Origin: Daphnia carinata
Taxonomy: Eukaryota; Arthropoda; Branchiopoda; Diplostraca; Daphniidae
Assembly (NCBI RefSeq): GCF_022539665.2
Contig: NC_081331.1
Span: 6,172,501 to 6,236,500 of the forward strand
Reading direction: 5' to 3'
Length of the DNA stretch: 64,000 nt
The position numbers and the translations under genes are program-made. The notes under the pieces are model-generated. The model saw only the letters and a list, made by a program, of their open reading frames with translations, did not search any database and was not told where the DNA came from. Below are positions 1 to 11,627 of the stretch, one piece after another; the first letter of the stretch is position 1; each line of letters starts with the position of its first letter.

Positions 1-1074
1 ACAACAACAACAAAAAAGAAAAACAAAACAAAAGGTAACAAAAAAAAAAAAAAAAAAAGGAAATAAATATATATTACATGTTGTACGTTCTTTTTATGAT
101 TAGGCATTTCGCCATGCAAGTCGGTTCGGTGTTGGGTTTGCGTGTTCGGGAAAAATCTTTCTATACACTTGCCGCATGTTTATACTGACGTCTATCCTTG
201 AAAAAAAAAAAAAAAAAAAAAACGAACAAAAAAAAAAAAAAAAAATAGAAAGATAAGCGATAAGAAAGAGAGAGGCAGAAGCAAATAGACTTGGTTTAAC
301 ACAAGCAAAATATAAAAGATGGTGGCGCATTTTTTTTTTTTTTTTTTTTTTTTTTGGTTCCTATTTTTATGAATGAGAAAATCAGCAGCAGAAAAATATG
401 ATCCGCACGCGCTCACGTTAAATTTTTTTTTTTTTTTTTTTTTTGTGTCTTGAGCGAATTTCATTTTTCCCGTTCAACCGAATGAAACCTGGCACTGAAA
501 TATTTTTTTGCGAAAGAAAAACAAAGAGAAAATCAATTTTCAACGGTTTTGTTTTTTTGTTTTTTTTCCAACGAGTTGGCACAAGGTGCGGGCGGGATTT
601 TAACCTTGGATCTTTGCATATGATGATAAAGAAATGAATGGCTAAAAAAAAAAAAGAAATAAAAAAGACTGAAAATACAACGAAACATACCTGATCAAGG
701 ACAGATATCTTTTAAACAATTTGCTTTTAAAATTCAAAAACAAAATGATTAAGAACTTGAAAAAAAAAAAAAAATTTTTATTGGTGAGGTGCTCATGCAA
801 AATCGGCCTGCTTTTTATGTGTTTGCCTATGATTTGATTCATAGGCCGCTAGTCGATTTTTGAGTAGACAATAGAACTTCATCTTCTTCTCCCATCAACT
901 CGTTTGTCTCGGCTGGGGTTATTCCAAGCGATCAGACGCACGGCCAGACACGTATGGGACTTTTTTCTTTTTCGTTCGCCTCTCTCCCATTCACGTTGTT
1001 ATTGTTGCCCAGTTGATGCTGCTGCCGATGCTGCGTGACTTGAACTTTTAACCTTGGAGCCACTCTCTTCTTCC

Positions 1075-1106
<32 letters not shown>

Positions 1107-4100
1107 CTTCTTTGACTTCTGTTTTCTTGTTTCATGTGTGCGCACCGTAGCGCAGTCCCGCACCCGATGCAAATGACCGGCATGGTATAACCATCAAGCA
1201 GCTTCTTCGTCTCTTTTTGGGACACGACTACTTCCTGCTATCAACTGATTCTTCGTATTTTAAAAGAAAAAAAAAAAAAAAAGAAAAAGCTTTTTTCTTT
1301 TTCTTGTGTGTGTGTGTGTGTGTGTGGTAAATACAACCACCACCCCCGCACACGCATATATTTATTACGCAGTACGTACAACAAAATAGCCAAAAGCAAA
1401 AGAAACGTTTTCAAGCACTTCCGGAGATGAGTTTTTCACGAGCTGTGTCCTCTCTCTCTCCCTTTCGCCCATCTCTACACGGACCTCTTTTTGAGACCTT
1501 TTTCTTCTTCCTGTACGCATATATTTAACAAGTATTTAGCATTCAAAAAAAAAAAAAAGAAAATCGAAGCCGGAAATCCGTTTAGAAAAAAAAAAAAAAT
1601 CAACAACAAAAAAAAAATGTTTCTTTTAATAATTAGATTTTTCCTTATTTGTATGGAACTGTGTTCATCTGCAGAGCCAACGAAATAAATCATTCTGCAA
1701 TTAAAAAAAAAAAAACTATTTTTGGGAAATGGCCGACAATTACTCCGCAATGCAAATGATCATCCGGAAAGAAAAAAAAGATAAGCTTTCAACCCCAAAA
1801 TAAAAAAAAAAAAAAAAAAAACACTAAACAATAAATTTTATCTGATTTTTGTTTTGTTTTTGCATACTGCTCTTTAATGAGCAGATGCTCATCTTAATAT
1901 TATGGATGTACACGACTGGCGACCCTGACGCGTCGTTTGTTATTTACGCGCATCCTTTTTCTTTTTTAATATTTAAAGCGCATTTATACATCTGCACAGC
2001 ATCACGGCGCCCGCGCTCTTTCAAGGAGACGCGGATGCGTCGCCCAATTAATTTGATTTTTTCCTCCCCTCTTTCACGATCACAACACGTTGCAGCGACG
2101 TCGGGACGTACGGATGTGAACGTTAAAATGGTTGTAGACACGGAGCCCCCCCCTGCCCCTTCTTTCCATTCGAGAGAAGACGAGAGGTTTCCCTGTTGCG
2201 CAACATTTCTTTTTGGCTATCTACGACGATGACCGAATTCATTAGCATAATCGGGCCCTTTTTCATTTTATTCCGTACGTTATTTCCACGTTTTTTTTTT
2301 TTTATTATTTATTCTAACCGCCTCCGTCCCAATATGCCAATAGGCCATCGAGAAAGGCAAAGAAAAAAAAAAAAAAAAGAATATGCGAGAAAGCCATGAA
2401 GAGATATGCGCTTTCATAGTGTCCACCATGGATGGATGCATAATATCCCGCTGTTTAAAATTATCGATGCCGAATTTTCAATCACGCATATTCCTGCGCA
2501 ATATTCGTTTTTCCTTCTCTTTCGCTATTTTCCTGTCTCGTGTGTCTGTGTGTGTGCACCGTATGGCTTTCGGACCCATGCAGCCCTCTTCCAACTTGAC
2601 AGGCTCTTGTGAATAATTAGACGCGTGCAGCTATATACACACACACACACTCAAAACGAAGACGAAGGCGTATAATATCTACAATGGAAAACGACAAAAT
2701 AGGAAGGAAGAACTGTTAAAAAAAAAAATGATAGGCTTAGAGTTTCAAAAATAAAATAAAGAGGCATTCTCTTTTCCTTCGCTTTTTAAGTTTTGTCATC
2801 GTTAACTCAGGCCCCAACGAAAATAAATAAAAAATGATGAAAAGGATCTTTTTTTTCCACGCGATTTTCCTATCGGCCACTCGGAACGCACGGCCTTTCG
2901 ATCGCTCGTGATTCACGCGTGTTTTTTTCTCAGAAGCCCCTTTTCGGATGAGATGAAGATGTAATGATGAACAACGACAAGAAGGGAAGAGACAACAATG
3001 GAGGGAGGCGAAGGAGGAGCACAAGAACGCACAAGGGCGCTTTACATCAACGGCATTCCTCAATTTTTTCTTTTTTTTTTCTTTTTTTCCGAAAGAATAA
3101 ATAATAAGAGAAACACATTCACGCATAGAACATAGAGGAAAGATATGCCCATTTTCGTGTGCACAGTGATGCGGCCATTTTCAGGGGGGGGGGAGAAAAA
3201 CACAGCTCTTCTCTCGTGTCATTCTCTTCTCTTACATCCCCGAAATGATTTTGACTTTACTGTTTGTGTTGGTAGCTTTAGACTCACATTACAGCCAGAG
3301 ATTCCACGTATTTCTACAGCTCATGCCATTGGGAATAAAGGATCTTATTTATTTTTTTTTATTGTTATTGTCGTATATTTTTTTTTTTTTATTATTATTT
3401 TTGCGATTACACTTTTGCTGGTTTTGTTTGTTTTGTTTTTTTTTTCCGATTTCGCCGATCCGCGCCACATTCAAAAAATTGCCATCTATCGATGCGAGTA
3501 ATGAAATTAACACGTTGCTGTTATTGAAAAGAAGAAACGTTTGAATTTTATTTTTTAAAAATTTTATTTGAGGGGCAGAGGTGTGTATATGTATATATAT
3601 ACTTGCGTTTTGTTTTGTGAGTGGGAGTAGTATATACTAGCATAATAGGGGAAAAACTTGGGACAGGAGACGCCTGGAGATAAACATTGCGCATCGGAGT
3701 TTCCAACCCCCCCCCCCAAAAAAATGGGGAAAAAAAATTATTGTGCGTGAGCGCGGATATTCAAATAGAAAAAAAAAAAACAAAGAACAAAGTCACTTTC
3801 AAAGGCGAGAGGATAACACAATACTAATTGGCACATGTTTCACTATATATTGATGGCACTTTGATATTTTTGTTTTTGTTTTTGTTTTTTTCGAGCGCCT
3901 TCAGAGTCAGAATTTTTAGGTCACATTTCCCTTTTCCGTTTGATGGAATAAACGCATCAATTCAAAAATAAAAAAAGGGACAGACAGACAATCAAAAGAA
4001 AAATAATAATACAACCACAAGTTGGAGGCATTGTGAGAAAAAGAGAGAGAGAGAGAGAGAGAAACATATTCGTATGAGAAAATCATTAAAAGAGAGAGAG

Positions 4101-5526
4101 AAGTAAAAAAAAACAAAACAAAATAGCCATACGTGGATGGTAGTGATCATCGTAAGAGCCTCAGACAAGACCAGGGTCGTTTCTTTTCGTGCGTGATGTC
4201 ACCAGTGCTCAACCGACAACAATAGTTTTAAAGAGACTCGGCAAATACAAAAAAAAAAAAAAAATCTTTGAAAATAATATATAAATAAAAAAAAAAAAAT
4301 AGCCTTGGCGTGCGTGCGCGTTTAACAAAAGATAATCGCATTTTCTTTCATTTTTTTTTTTTTTTAATAGAAAAAAAAAATATTCGTTTTGTCGCATCTT
4401 CATGCGTTATGCATTTTTTTTTTTTTTTTTTTTGTGAGTCGTGGTGTCTGTGAAGCTCCGAAAAAGAAGAAATAAAACATTTTTGGATAGAGCAATTGGA
4501 GGTGGAAAGAAATTCGGTTGTATAGGCATTTAAAAAAAAAATAAAATAATAATAATAATAAAGGGTCCAAGGAAAAATCACCCAGTTTCTTTTTTTGAGC
4601 CAATAGCAAAAAGGCACGACGTAACAAATGATGACGTTATTATACGGTGATATAAGAATACACGATTTCCCCTCCCCCCCCCCCCCCCCCCCGTTTTTTT
4701 GCCATTTCGTGGTCGTTGTCTGTAGGAATACGAAATGTGTGTTCGATGGACACGTGTAACATAAGCAAGTCATTTGTAAGCACGAGAAGACACACAAGAG
4801 CCGAAAAACATCGAACTGGAATGGCGTGTCGAAAAGAGAGAGAGAGACATACATACAACATACGAAATAGAGAGAAAGACCATAATCGAACGTGATTATT
4901 ATTTGACACGCTAATAATGTCATCGCATCGTTTTTTTTTTGTGTTTTTTTTTTTTTTTGCGCACGGTATGTAACAATAATAATAATAATAGAAGAATTAT
5001 TTGAAGATCAAAAAGACGAGAGAAAGAAGAAAATTTTCAAATGAATTATTAAATGTGTCTGGCTAGCGCCGCGTTTTGGTTGAGTTGGTCTTTGTGCCAA
5101 AGCCGTATGGACGTTTCTCACGCCAGAATACAAAAAAAAGAAAAAAAGAAAATGACAATCATGAAAGGGACACAAGATACAAAACGAAAGAAAATGTGTT
5201 GGCGTTATTGCTAACAAAAAGATAAAAGGACGCGGAAAAAAAAAAAACGTAACGCACGAAAAATGATGAAAACAGTTCGAATTATTTATAATATACTAGA
5301 TTGCAGCATATAAGAAAAAAAAAAAAAAAAAAAGAGGAGGATGAAATGCAATTGTATTAGTCGAATTTCCTAGTGCCGCCCTGTTTTTTTTGGTTTCGGT
5401 TTGGCTCAGGTGGTGATAATTAAGACGATTGAAACATGTTTTTTTGCAATCGCAAAAATTCCACTCGATTCCGTGACGACCACGCGTATAGTAGATGTTT
5501 GATTTCTCTCTTCTTTTTCCTTGTTG
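1..5526. other. AT-rich 3' flank of the Kruppel-like factor gene, no supported gene
   Basis: No convincing coding exon is visible. The stretch holds many A or T homopolymers of 10-25 bases, a (TTC)n tract at about 1078-1111, a (TG)n tract at about 1305-1326, a (GA)n tract at 4041-4062 and a 19-base C run at 4674-4692. Open frames here are mostly runs of Phe, Lys, Leu or Ser read from the homopolymers. Part of this DNA is probably the 3' untranslated region of the minus-strand gene ending at 5527, but its end cannot be placed by eye. Confidence 0.6.
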
Positions 5527-8500
5527 TTAACACTTGGAGCCTTTGGGTAGGTGCCGCTTCATGTGCAAGGCGAGGTGATCGGATCGGGCGAAACAACGTT
5601 CGCAGACCTTGCAGCGGAAAGGTTTGGCGCCCGTATGTTTCCGATAGTGACGGGTCAACTCGTCGGAACGGGCGAAACGCCATTGACACTCGGGCCAGTG
5701 GCAGCGGTAAGGTTTCTCACCTGTCTGAAACATCAAAATAAAAAAAAAAAAAAAAAAAAAAAAACAAATTGAAAATGAAAACGATGACAAGAAAAACGAG
5801 GCTACTGAATTTTTTAAGATGTCCATTTTGTTTTTTTGTTTTGTTTTTTTGTTTTTATGTGTGGTGAATATTCGTTATTGGATGGCATTCACGCTATCGT
5901 GATAATGATGTCAAAATGCAAGAAACGAGTGAAGGCGGGAATTCGTAAAAAGAAGTGAAGAAAAAAAAAGAAAAGAGAAAACGAGTTAAGAATAAAGAAA
6001 AAGAATGGAAAATGAATCGAGTTTTTTTTTTCCCATTTTCGGTTGGGTTTTGATCGATAGCCATTATTGCCATATCTCCTTCGGTATGGCCCATTAGCAT
6101 ACGCGAAGGCCGTGGCTGTAGTCGACGTTCTAAATATACACGGCAGAGGAGAAACACACAAAGCTTTATATCCAAAGAATGCGTGCGTCTTTCCACATCT
6201 ATCTGTCTTTTTCTATCTACAACGTGTGTAATGCAATTCAACAGCTGGTCATCAAAAAAAAAAAAAAATGTACAAGAAGAGAAGATTGGAAAAAAAAAAA
6301 AAAAAAAAAAAAAGAAAAAGAAAACCAACCTGTGTGAATCCTCTGGTGGGCTTTCAGGTGTGAGCTCTTCGTGTAGACTTTGGTGCATCCGGGGAAATCA
6401 CAATGGTGGATCCTTCGTTTCTCCAGTTCGGGATTATTGCGTCGATTATATTTAACTAATTCAAATAACAAAATAATTCAATCAAATGTTGTTCTGAATT
6501 TGAATAAACACAACACACGCACACACACACAGAGCGAAAAAGCTGAAAAACAAAAGACAATCGTGTTTTTACTTGTGGGCGGTTTGTCGGTGTCTTGTGT
6601 TGAACTGGTGGATGACGTCGACGAAGAGGACGAACAAGATGATGATGATGACGAAGACGATGACGGCTGTTTAGTCCGAGGGCCGAGCAGAGTGGAGTAA
6701 GGCGGCGGAGGAGGTTTGTTTCTCTGCGGAGAGTCTTGACTGGGCGAGCCGGGATCGGAGCTGGGCGGCGTGGGCGGCAGAAACCCGTTGGAATAGTTGA
6801 ACCGCTGGATGCAATGATGATTGAGGGCCGCTTTACTAACAGCCGCCAGCGAAGACGACGATGACGTGGGTGCCATCATCGTCGCCGGGTGTTGATGCTG
6901 GACGTGGTGAAACGAAGACGCAGAGGAATCGCTTCGTCCGCTGGCGTGGCGGCCGTGCTGGACGAAATTATTCTCCGACGGATGGTCGTCCCTCGGCTCG
7001 ATTTTCACCGGCGACAGCGTTGCCTGTTTGCCGTTGGCCGCTGGTTGTTGTCCCAGTTCGAGCATCTCCGCGTTGTCCGGATCGATTTTACTGAGACTCG
7101 TCGTGATGTCGTCCCAGTCACGACTTTCGGCCAGCGAAGAGAACCTTTCGGCCAGGCCCATCAGCAAACCTCGTCCGCCATCATCGACGGCCTCTTCGAA
7201 GAACTCGTCGATCTGAGAGGCGCTCTCGCGACGCGCTTTCAACGCTGGATCCATCAGCCCCAACACGGCGTCTTCGTCGGCCGTGGACGCGGCCACGGCC
7301 GCGTTGGCCGGCGTGGCCGCCGCCTGATGCTGTAAATCGACTTGTTGCTGCGGCCAATCTAATTTGCTGAGGAGGTAGGCGTCCAGATCGCATCCCTGAT
7401 TTCAATCGGAAAAGACAATGTCATGTTCACTGTTTGTCAATTAAAGGAAAACTGAGGGAGGATATTCAATTCATTATCAGCTTTAAATAATCACGTGATG
7501 CCCTCCTCTTTCACGCCCTCCAATCCCACACACCCTCCCGGAAAAGAGTCTTGAATGGATTACCCCCAAAAGCAATTCATGGGAAATCTATTCTTCACTG
7601 ATGGCCCGTTTTCTTCTCCCCTCCCCCCCCCCTCCTCACACGTCCGTCTTCACTCACTTAGAAAACGATTTTTTTGTTTGGGGAATGGTTCGTCTCATAG
7701 CCGCCCATCGTGGACGGACGCAGAAAAATGACAGGGTCACACAGACAGGAGAGAACAAAAAAAAAAAAAAGAAGAAGAAGAAGAAGAAGAGGATCGCTAT
7801 TGCAACAAGTCGTTTCAATTACCATACAATGTTCAGCGTTACACAAAGTCTGCGTATATACATAAGCTATATCGACTTTCAATGAGGCGTTGTGACTGTT
7901 GCTGACATCATCGTTTTCAAACACTCGAGAGCCTACGGATCGTGACCCCGACAGTTGGGGGTACACCCTCCTCGTTTCCATCGCCTCCTTTTTACCCTCC
8001 CCTTCTCATACAAGCAGCACTGATTGAGGCTTTATTACCGCAAATAGGATGGAACTAAACGTGATAATGAATTTGGTGTTGATTGACTGGCGTTAGAAGA
8101 AACGTCAAGAACGGTCGGAAACCACCTGACACGGTCTCACCTCTTACGCCCCAAATTCAAATTGTTTTGGCTGGACAAGCCGAAATTTAGGTTGCAATCA
8201 ATTTCGCAATATCTGTGAAAATATTGCAGTTGAATTTCTTCATGCCAAAAAATGAATGGGTGAAATGATGGCTGCAGGGTCAAAACCAATAATCCCCATA
8301 TTCAAACTGTTGCTTTAATTACGGTGATAGGAAAGCCAAGACTTGGTTTCTTCTGTCCGGCTATTTTATTTTGGGGCCCGTTCTCTATATCTCTACCGTG
8401 TGTGTGTGTGTGTGTGCATATCGTGCGTTGTTTATTGGTGGCGGTGTTCATGGGGGAGTTCGGGAGAGAGGGAGAGCGTGAGTCGATAAAAGAGCAATAT

Positions 8501-9103
8501 AACCCGAGGGTACATAAGCAACAGACGGGCATCGCTACGTAGTTTTCCGAGTTTCACGTTTCATCTAGTCATACGAGAGCGGCCATCTTGTCCTCGGCAT
8601 TATATTTGATTTTTTTTTTTTTTTTTTTTTTTTTTGCTTTTGCGTCCCTTCTCTTTCTTTCTCTGCGAGTCGCAATGCCGCGCTCTCTCTTTCTCTCGTT
8701 CAATTTCACCCAACATTTTTCTTATTTCCTTTTTGTAAATAAATTTTCATTTTTTTTTTCTTCCCTCTGATTTTTCGTACGTAATCCCCCCCCCCCCCCC
8801 TCAAAAAAAAAAGGGCAGACACATTCCTCTGTGTCTTTGTCTTTCTTCTTCTAGATTCCTTCGCTTTTACCTGTGGCTATTCCGCGAACGAGCGGGGCAG
8901 CAATAGGACAGTGCCACTCATTTTTCAAAGTAAATCGATACGAAAAAAAAACAAAACAAGGAATAAAAGCGAAACGCATTGTTCTCAAATAGGAAAAGGC
9001 CAATATTCATGGTAATTGGCTGATTTTGACGGCTAATCTTTCTTATCGCTCCGGATATAAATCTAATTTCGATACAGGACAACAACACTCACAATGTTTC
9101 AAG

Positions 9104-9141
<38 letters not shown>

Positions 9142-9587
9142 GAAGGGTTGCATTCTTTATAATTGCCTTCGTCATTGTTTTGACTCGCTTTTTCGGTGAA
9201 AAATGTTTGATTTATTTACTTTAATCTCCCAGACCCCAATAACAAAAAAAAAAAATTGAGACAATAGCAGAGTGCAATTTTTGAAAAATGGGTCTTTTGC
9301 TGCCCTGGAAAATGAGACCCAAACAAGAAAATCTTATTTTTATACAACCTGTAATATGCCGTTCTAAAAATGGAGTATGCGAAATGCGTTTGCTTTTCCC
9401 TATATTAGTTTTTCCTTTTCGGTCTAACTTCTTCAGTTTTTTTTTTTTTTAATACACGGATACTGGACAATACGAAGGCCGAATAAAGAGTTCTTGAGCC
9501 GCCTCCTGTTTTGATTTGTTTGGGAACTACTGGTAACAACAAACAACAACAACCGCGTTTTTCTTCACTTTGGATGGCACGTCAAGC

Positions 9588-9622
<35 letters not shown>

Positions 9623-11069
9623 ATAGGCAATGTTTACGAGATGTTCCCTTTTTTTTATTTTGAAGCCAAAGAGTTTGTCGTGTCATAACATTTCACAGGT
9701 CCAGAAGAACGAAAAAAGGAATACAAGAGCAAACAGGGCGGCCCGTCATCGTCGACAAAATGTCTACACAACGCACTTGAGCGAGACATTACGCACGCCC
9801 GCACATGCTCGCACATGGAGTTCGGACATTCGATCAGCCCCCCCCCCCCTTTCCTAATCCCGTTTCGGACTGAGATTTTTTTTTTTTTTTCATTTTTATT
9901 TTTCCGAAATAAACATAACAAATATAACGGACGTGTTTTTTCTTTTCAGCTGGCACAATTTTCATCGTGCAATATCGACGTAATCTCTGTAGGGTAGGAT
10001 TGCCGCAGCCACGGTGCAGCTTTATGCGTTTCACGCAATATTGCACGCACGGTCGGAAAGAGCGAGAAATGCCAGATAAGAACAAAAAAAAAAAAGTGTG
10101 TTCCTGCTCCTCTTAGTACTTGTTACATTATGCGTCCCTATATGTGTAGTTTTTTTTTCTTTATCGTCAGGTCCAACAGGGGGCGAGCGAACTTTGAGTC
10201 CAAAGACGGGCAATCGTCGTAAATTTTCACGAGTAAACCCCTCGGAAAGAACGAGATGAATAAATAAAAAAGAAAAAAAAATAGTAAACACACGCACAGA
10301 GTCAAGGAAGGAAGAAAAAAAAAAAAGAACGAAAGAAAGAAAGAAATGTTATCAGTCAGACGCACAGCGCCGTTTCGAATTCATCTTGGCGATATGAACT
10401 TCTATAAATAGAATCAACGTCATTTTTTAATTAGGAAATTTTTTTTTTATTTTGTTTTTATTTGCCCGTCAATCGGGCCACACATGTGGAGCTCTCAACT
10501 GGTTTTTTTTGTTTTCGTTGTTCCAGTCGAGAGAAAACACGGCATTGACCATTAACCAGCCTAACCTACTTTAACCTCCCCAGTCTACTATGTAGTAACA
10601 GAAAAAAAGAGAAAGAAATGAGAGTCAGAAAAATGAATGGGAATTTAAAAACAAAACCGGCTCGATGAATGGAACGCAGTCATTGATAATTTTTTGGAAA
10701 GAGACTAACCTCTTGGAGACTCAGGTGGACGGCGGTGGTGAGGAAACCGTGAGAACAGCTGCTGTCGTTGGACGCGACGCCGTTGACCCACGGTTCGTTC
10801 ATCGGCGACAAGTCCAACTTTGGCGCCACGGAACAGTCGGGCACGATTTGGTCCTCTTGCTCGTCGGAGAACACGTCGTTCATGCCGCCCAAACTGTTGC
10901 CGCTGCTGGCCGCGTTCATCATCATGTGGCCGCCATTGGCACCCACTCCGCCGATGGGACTGTTCAACATGCTGTTCATGTTGTTGTTGTGGTGGGGGTG
11001 ATTCAACTTGTTGCTCGACGCGAAGAAGAGCGACGTCGGACGTTGGAACACGTTGTCATAAGCCGACAT
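5527..11069 (-). CDS. dar1: Kruppel-like transcription factor, KLF5/dar1-like (4 exons, 500 aa)
   Basis: Coding exons are 10710-11069, 6573-7395, 6330-6455 and 5527-5720; phases join exactly. The protein would be a nuclear DNA-binding regulator of the KLF family. Three C2H2 zinc fingers fill the C-terminus (about residues 413-493), with the KLF landmarks [28 protein letters not shown] and [12 protein letters not shown]. The lead-in [22 protein letters not shown] resembles KLF5 and insect dar1 more than KLF6/7, so the symbol is a likely orthology call, not proven. The N-terminal part is low in complexity: Asn/His-rich in exon 1, Ala- and Ser-rich in exon 2. It also has a VKIEP sumoylation-like site, a [13 protein letters not shown] stretch and a PPPPPY motif able to bind WW domains, as in KLF5. 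Intron 1 is 3.3 kb, much longer than other introns here. The start at 11069 is the first in-frame Met. Confidence 0.9.
7396..10709 (-). other. Large first intron of the Kruppel-like factor gene
   Basis: This 3.3-kb intron has a GT donor at 10709 and an AG acceptor at 7397-7396 on the minus strand. It contains no coding exon that I can support. It is rich in A/T homopolymers, has a (TG)n tract near 8399-8416, a long A run near 9103-9137 and an uninterrupted 31-base G run at 9590-9620. Its size compared with the sub-200-bp introns elsewhere suggests it may hold regulatory elements; that is inference. Confidence 0.6.
9590..9620 (+). repeat. Poly-G tract of 31 bases
   Basis: An uninterrupted run of 31 G lies inside intron 1 of the Kruppel-like factor gene. 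On the transcribed minus strand it reads as C. The plus strand could form G-quadruplexes. Run length in an assembly is unreliable for such tracts. Confidence 0.9.
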
Positions 11070-11346
11070 GTTTTGTTTTTTTAGAAGAAGAAGAAGAAGA
11101 AAAGCAATAAATGGAACAACACTTGAGCAGGTCCAGATTCTTCGTGAAACTTGTATAAATTGGAGAAGATCACCACTGTGAATTCTTTGTTACACTGTTG
11201 GGTAGGAAGAATTCCGGTAGAACATTATCATCCCGTTGGGCTTTCGAAATGAAGGGAACTATAAGACGGACGTTGTATCGTGACGGGCGGCAGACTTCAA
11301 ACTAAGCGCCACTTGTATGCCGCGTCCGCCTTTTGCTGCCTCAAAG

Positions 11347-11349
<3 letters not shown>

Positions 11350-11388
<39 letters not shown>
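11350..11388 (+). repeat. (CT)n microsatellite
   Basis: About 19 CT units lie 280 bp upstream of the start codon of the minus-strand Kruppel-like factor gene, so as (GA)n on the gene's sense strand. GA tracts near arthropod promoters can bind GAGA-type factors; that role is inference. Confidence 0.85.
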
Positions 11389-11391
<3 letters not shown>

Positions 11392-11591
11392 ATCTCTCAT
11401 CTCTCCTCCCACCGGGGCTCGGACTCTTTTTACACTTGTGTGTACACCTCCTCTTGCTGTCCTTGGCTTCTACGTCTCAGACTCTTAGCGTGCAGACTCC
11501 CCCCCTTTCAGATGAGGCCATCACCGATACACATGTATGTTTCTTATATAGACAATAAATAGATAGATTTATACTGTAAATATAGGCAACA

Positions 11592-11592
<1 letters not shown>

Positions 11593-11626
<34 letters not shown>
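11593..11626 (+). repeat. (CA)n microsatellite
   Basis: About 17 uninterrupted CA units lie upstream of the Kruppel-like factor gene. Confidence 0.85.

Positions 11627-11627
<1 letters not shown>

Noticed and set aside
1849-2232. 127-codon plus-strand open frame
   Set aside because: Codon content follows local base composition and no motif or splice context supports it.
4348-4923. 191-codon open frame on the minus strand
   Set aside because: Its length comes from homopolymers and microsatellites (poly-Lys, poly-Gly, Phe runs) and it has no domain-like segment.
5894-6388. 164-codon open frame on the minus strand
   Set aside because: It lies in intron 3 and part of exon 3 of the Kruppel-like factor gene in another frame and is dominated by Phe from T runs.
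6889-7335. 148-codon plus-strand frame antisense to the Kruppel-like factor gene
   Set aside because: It is the GC-rich shadow of exon 2, Arg-rich and without recognisable content.
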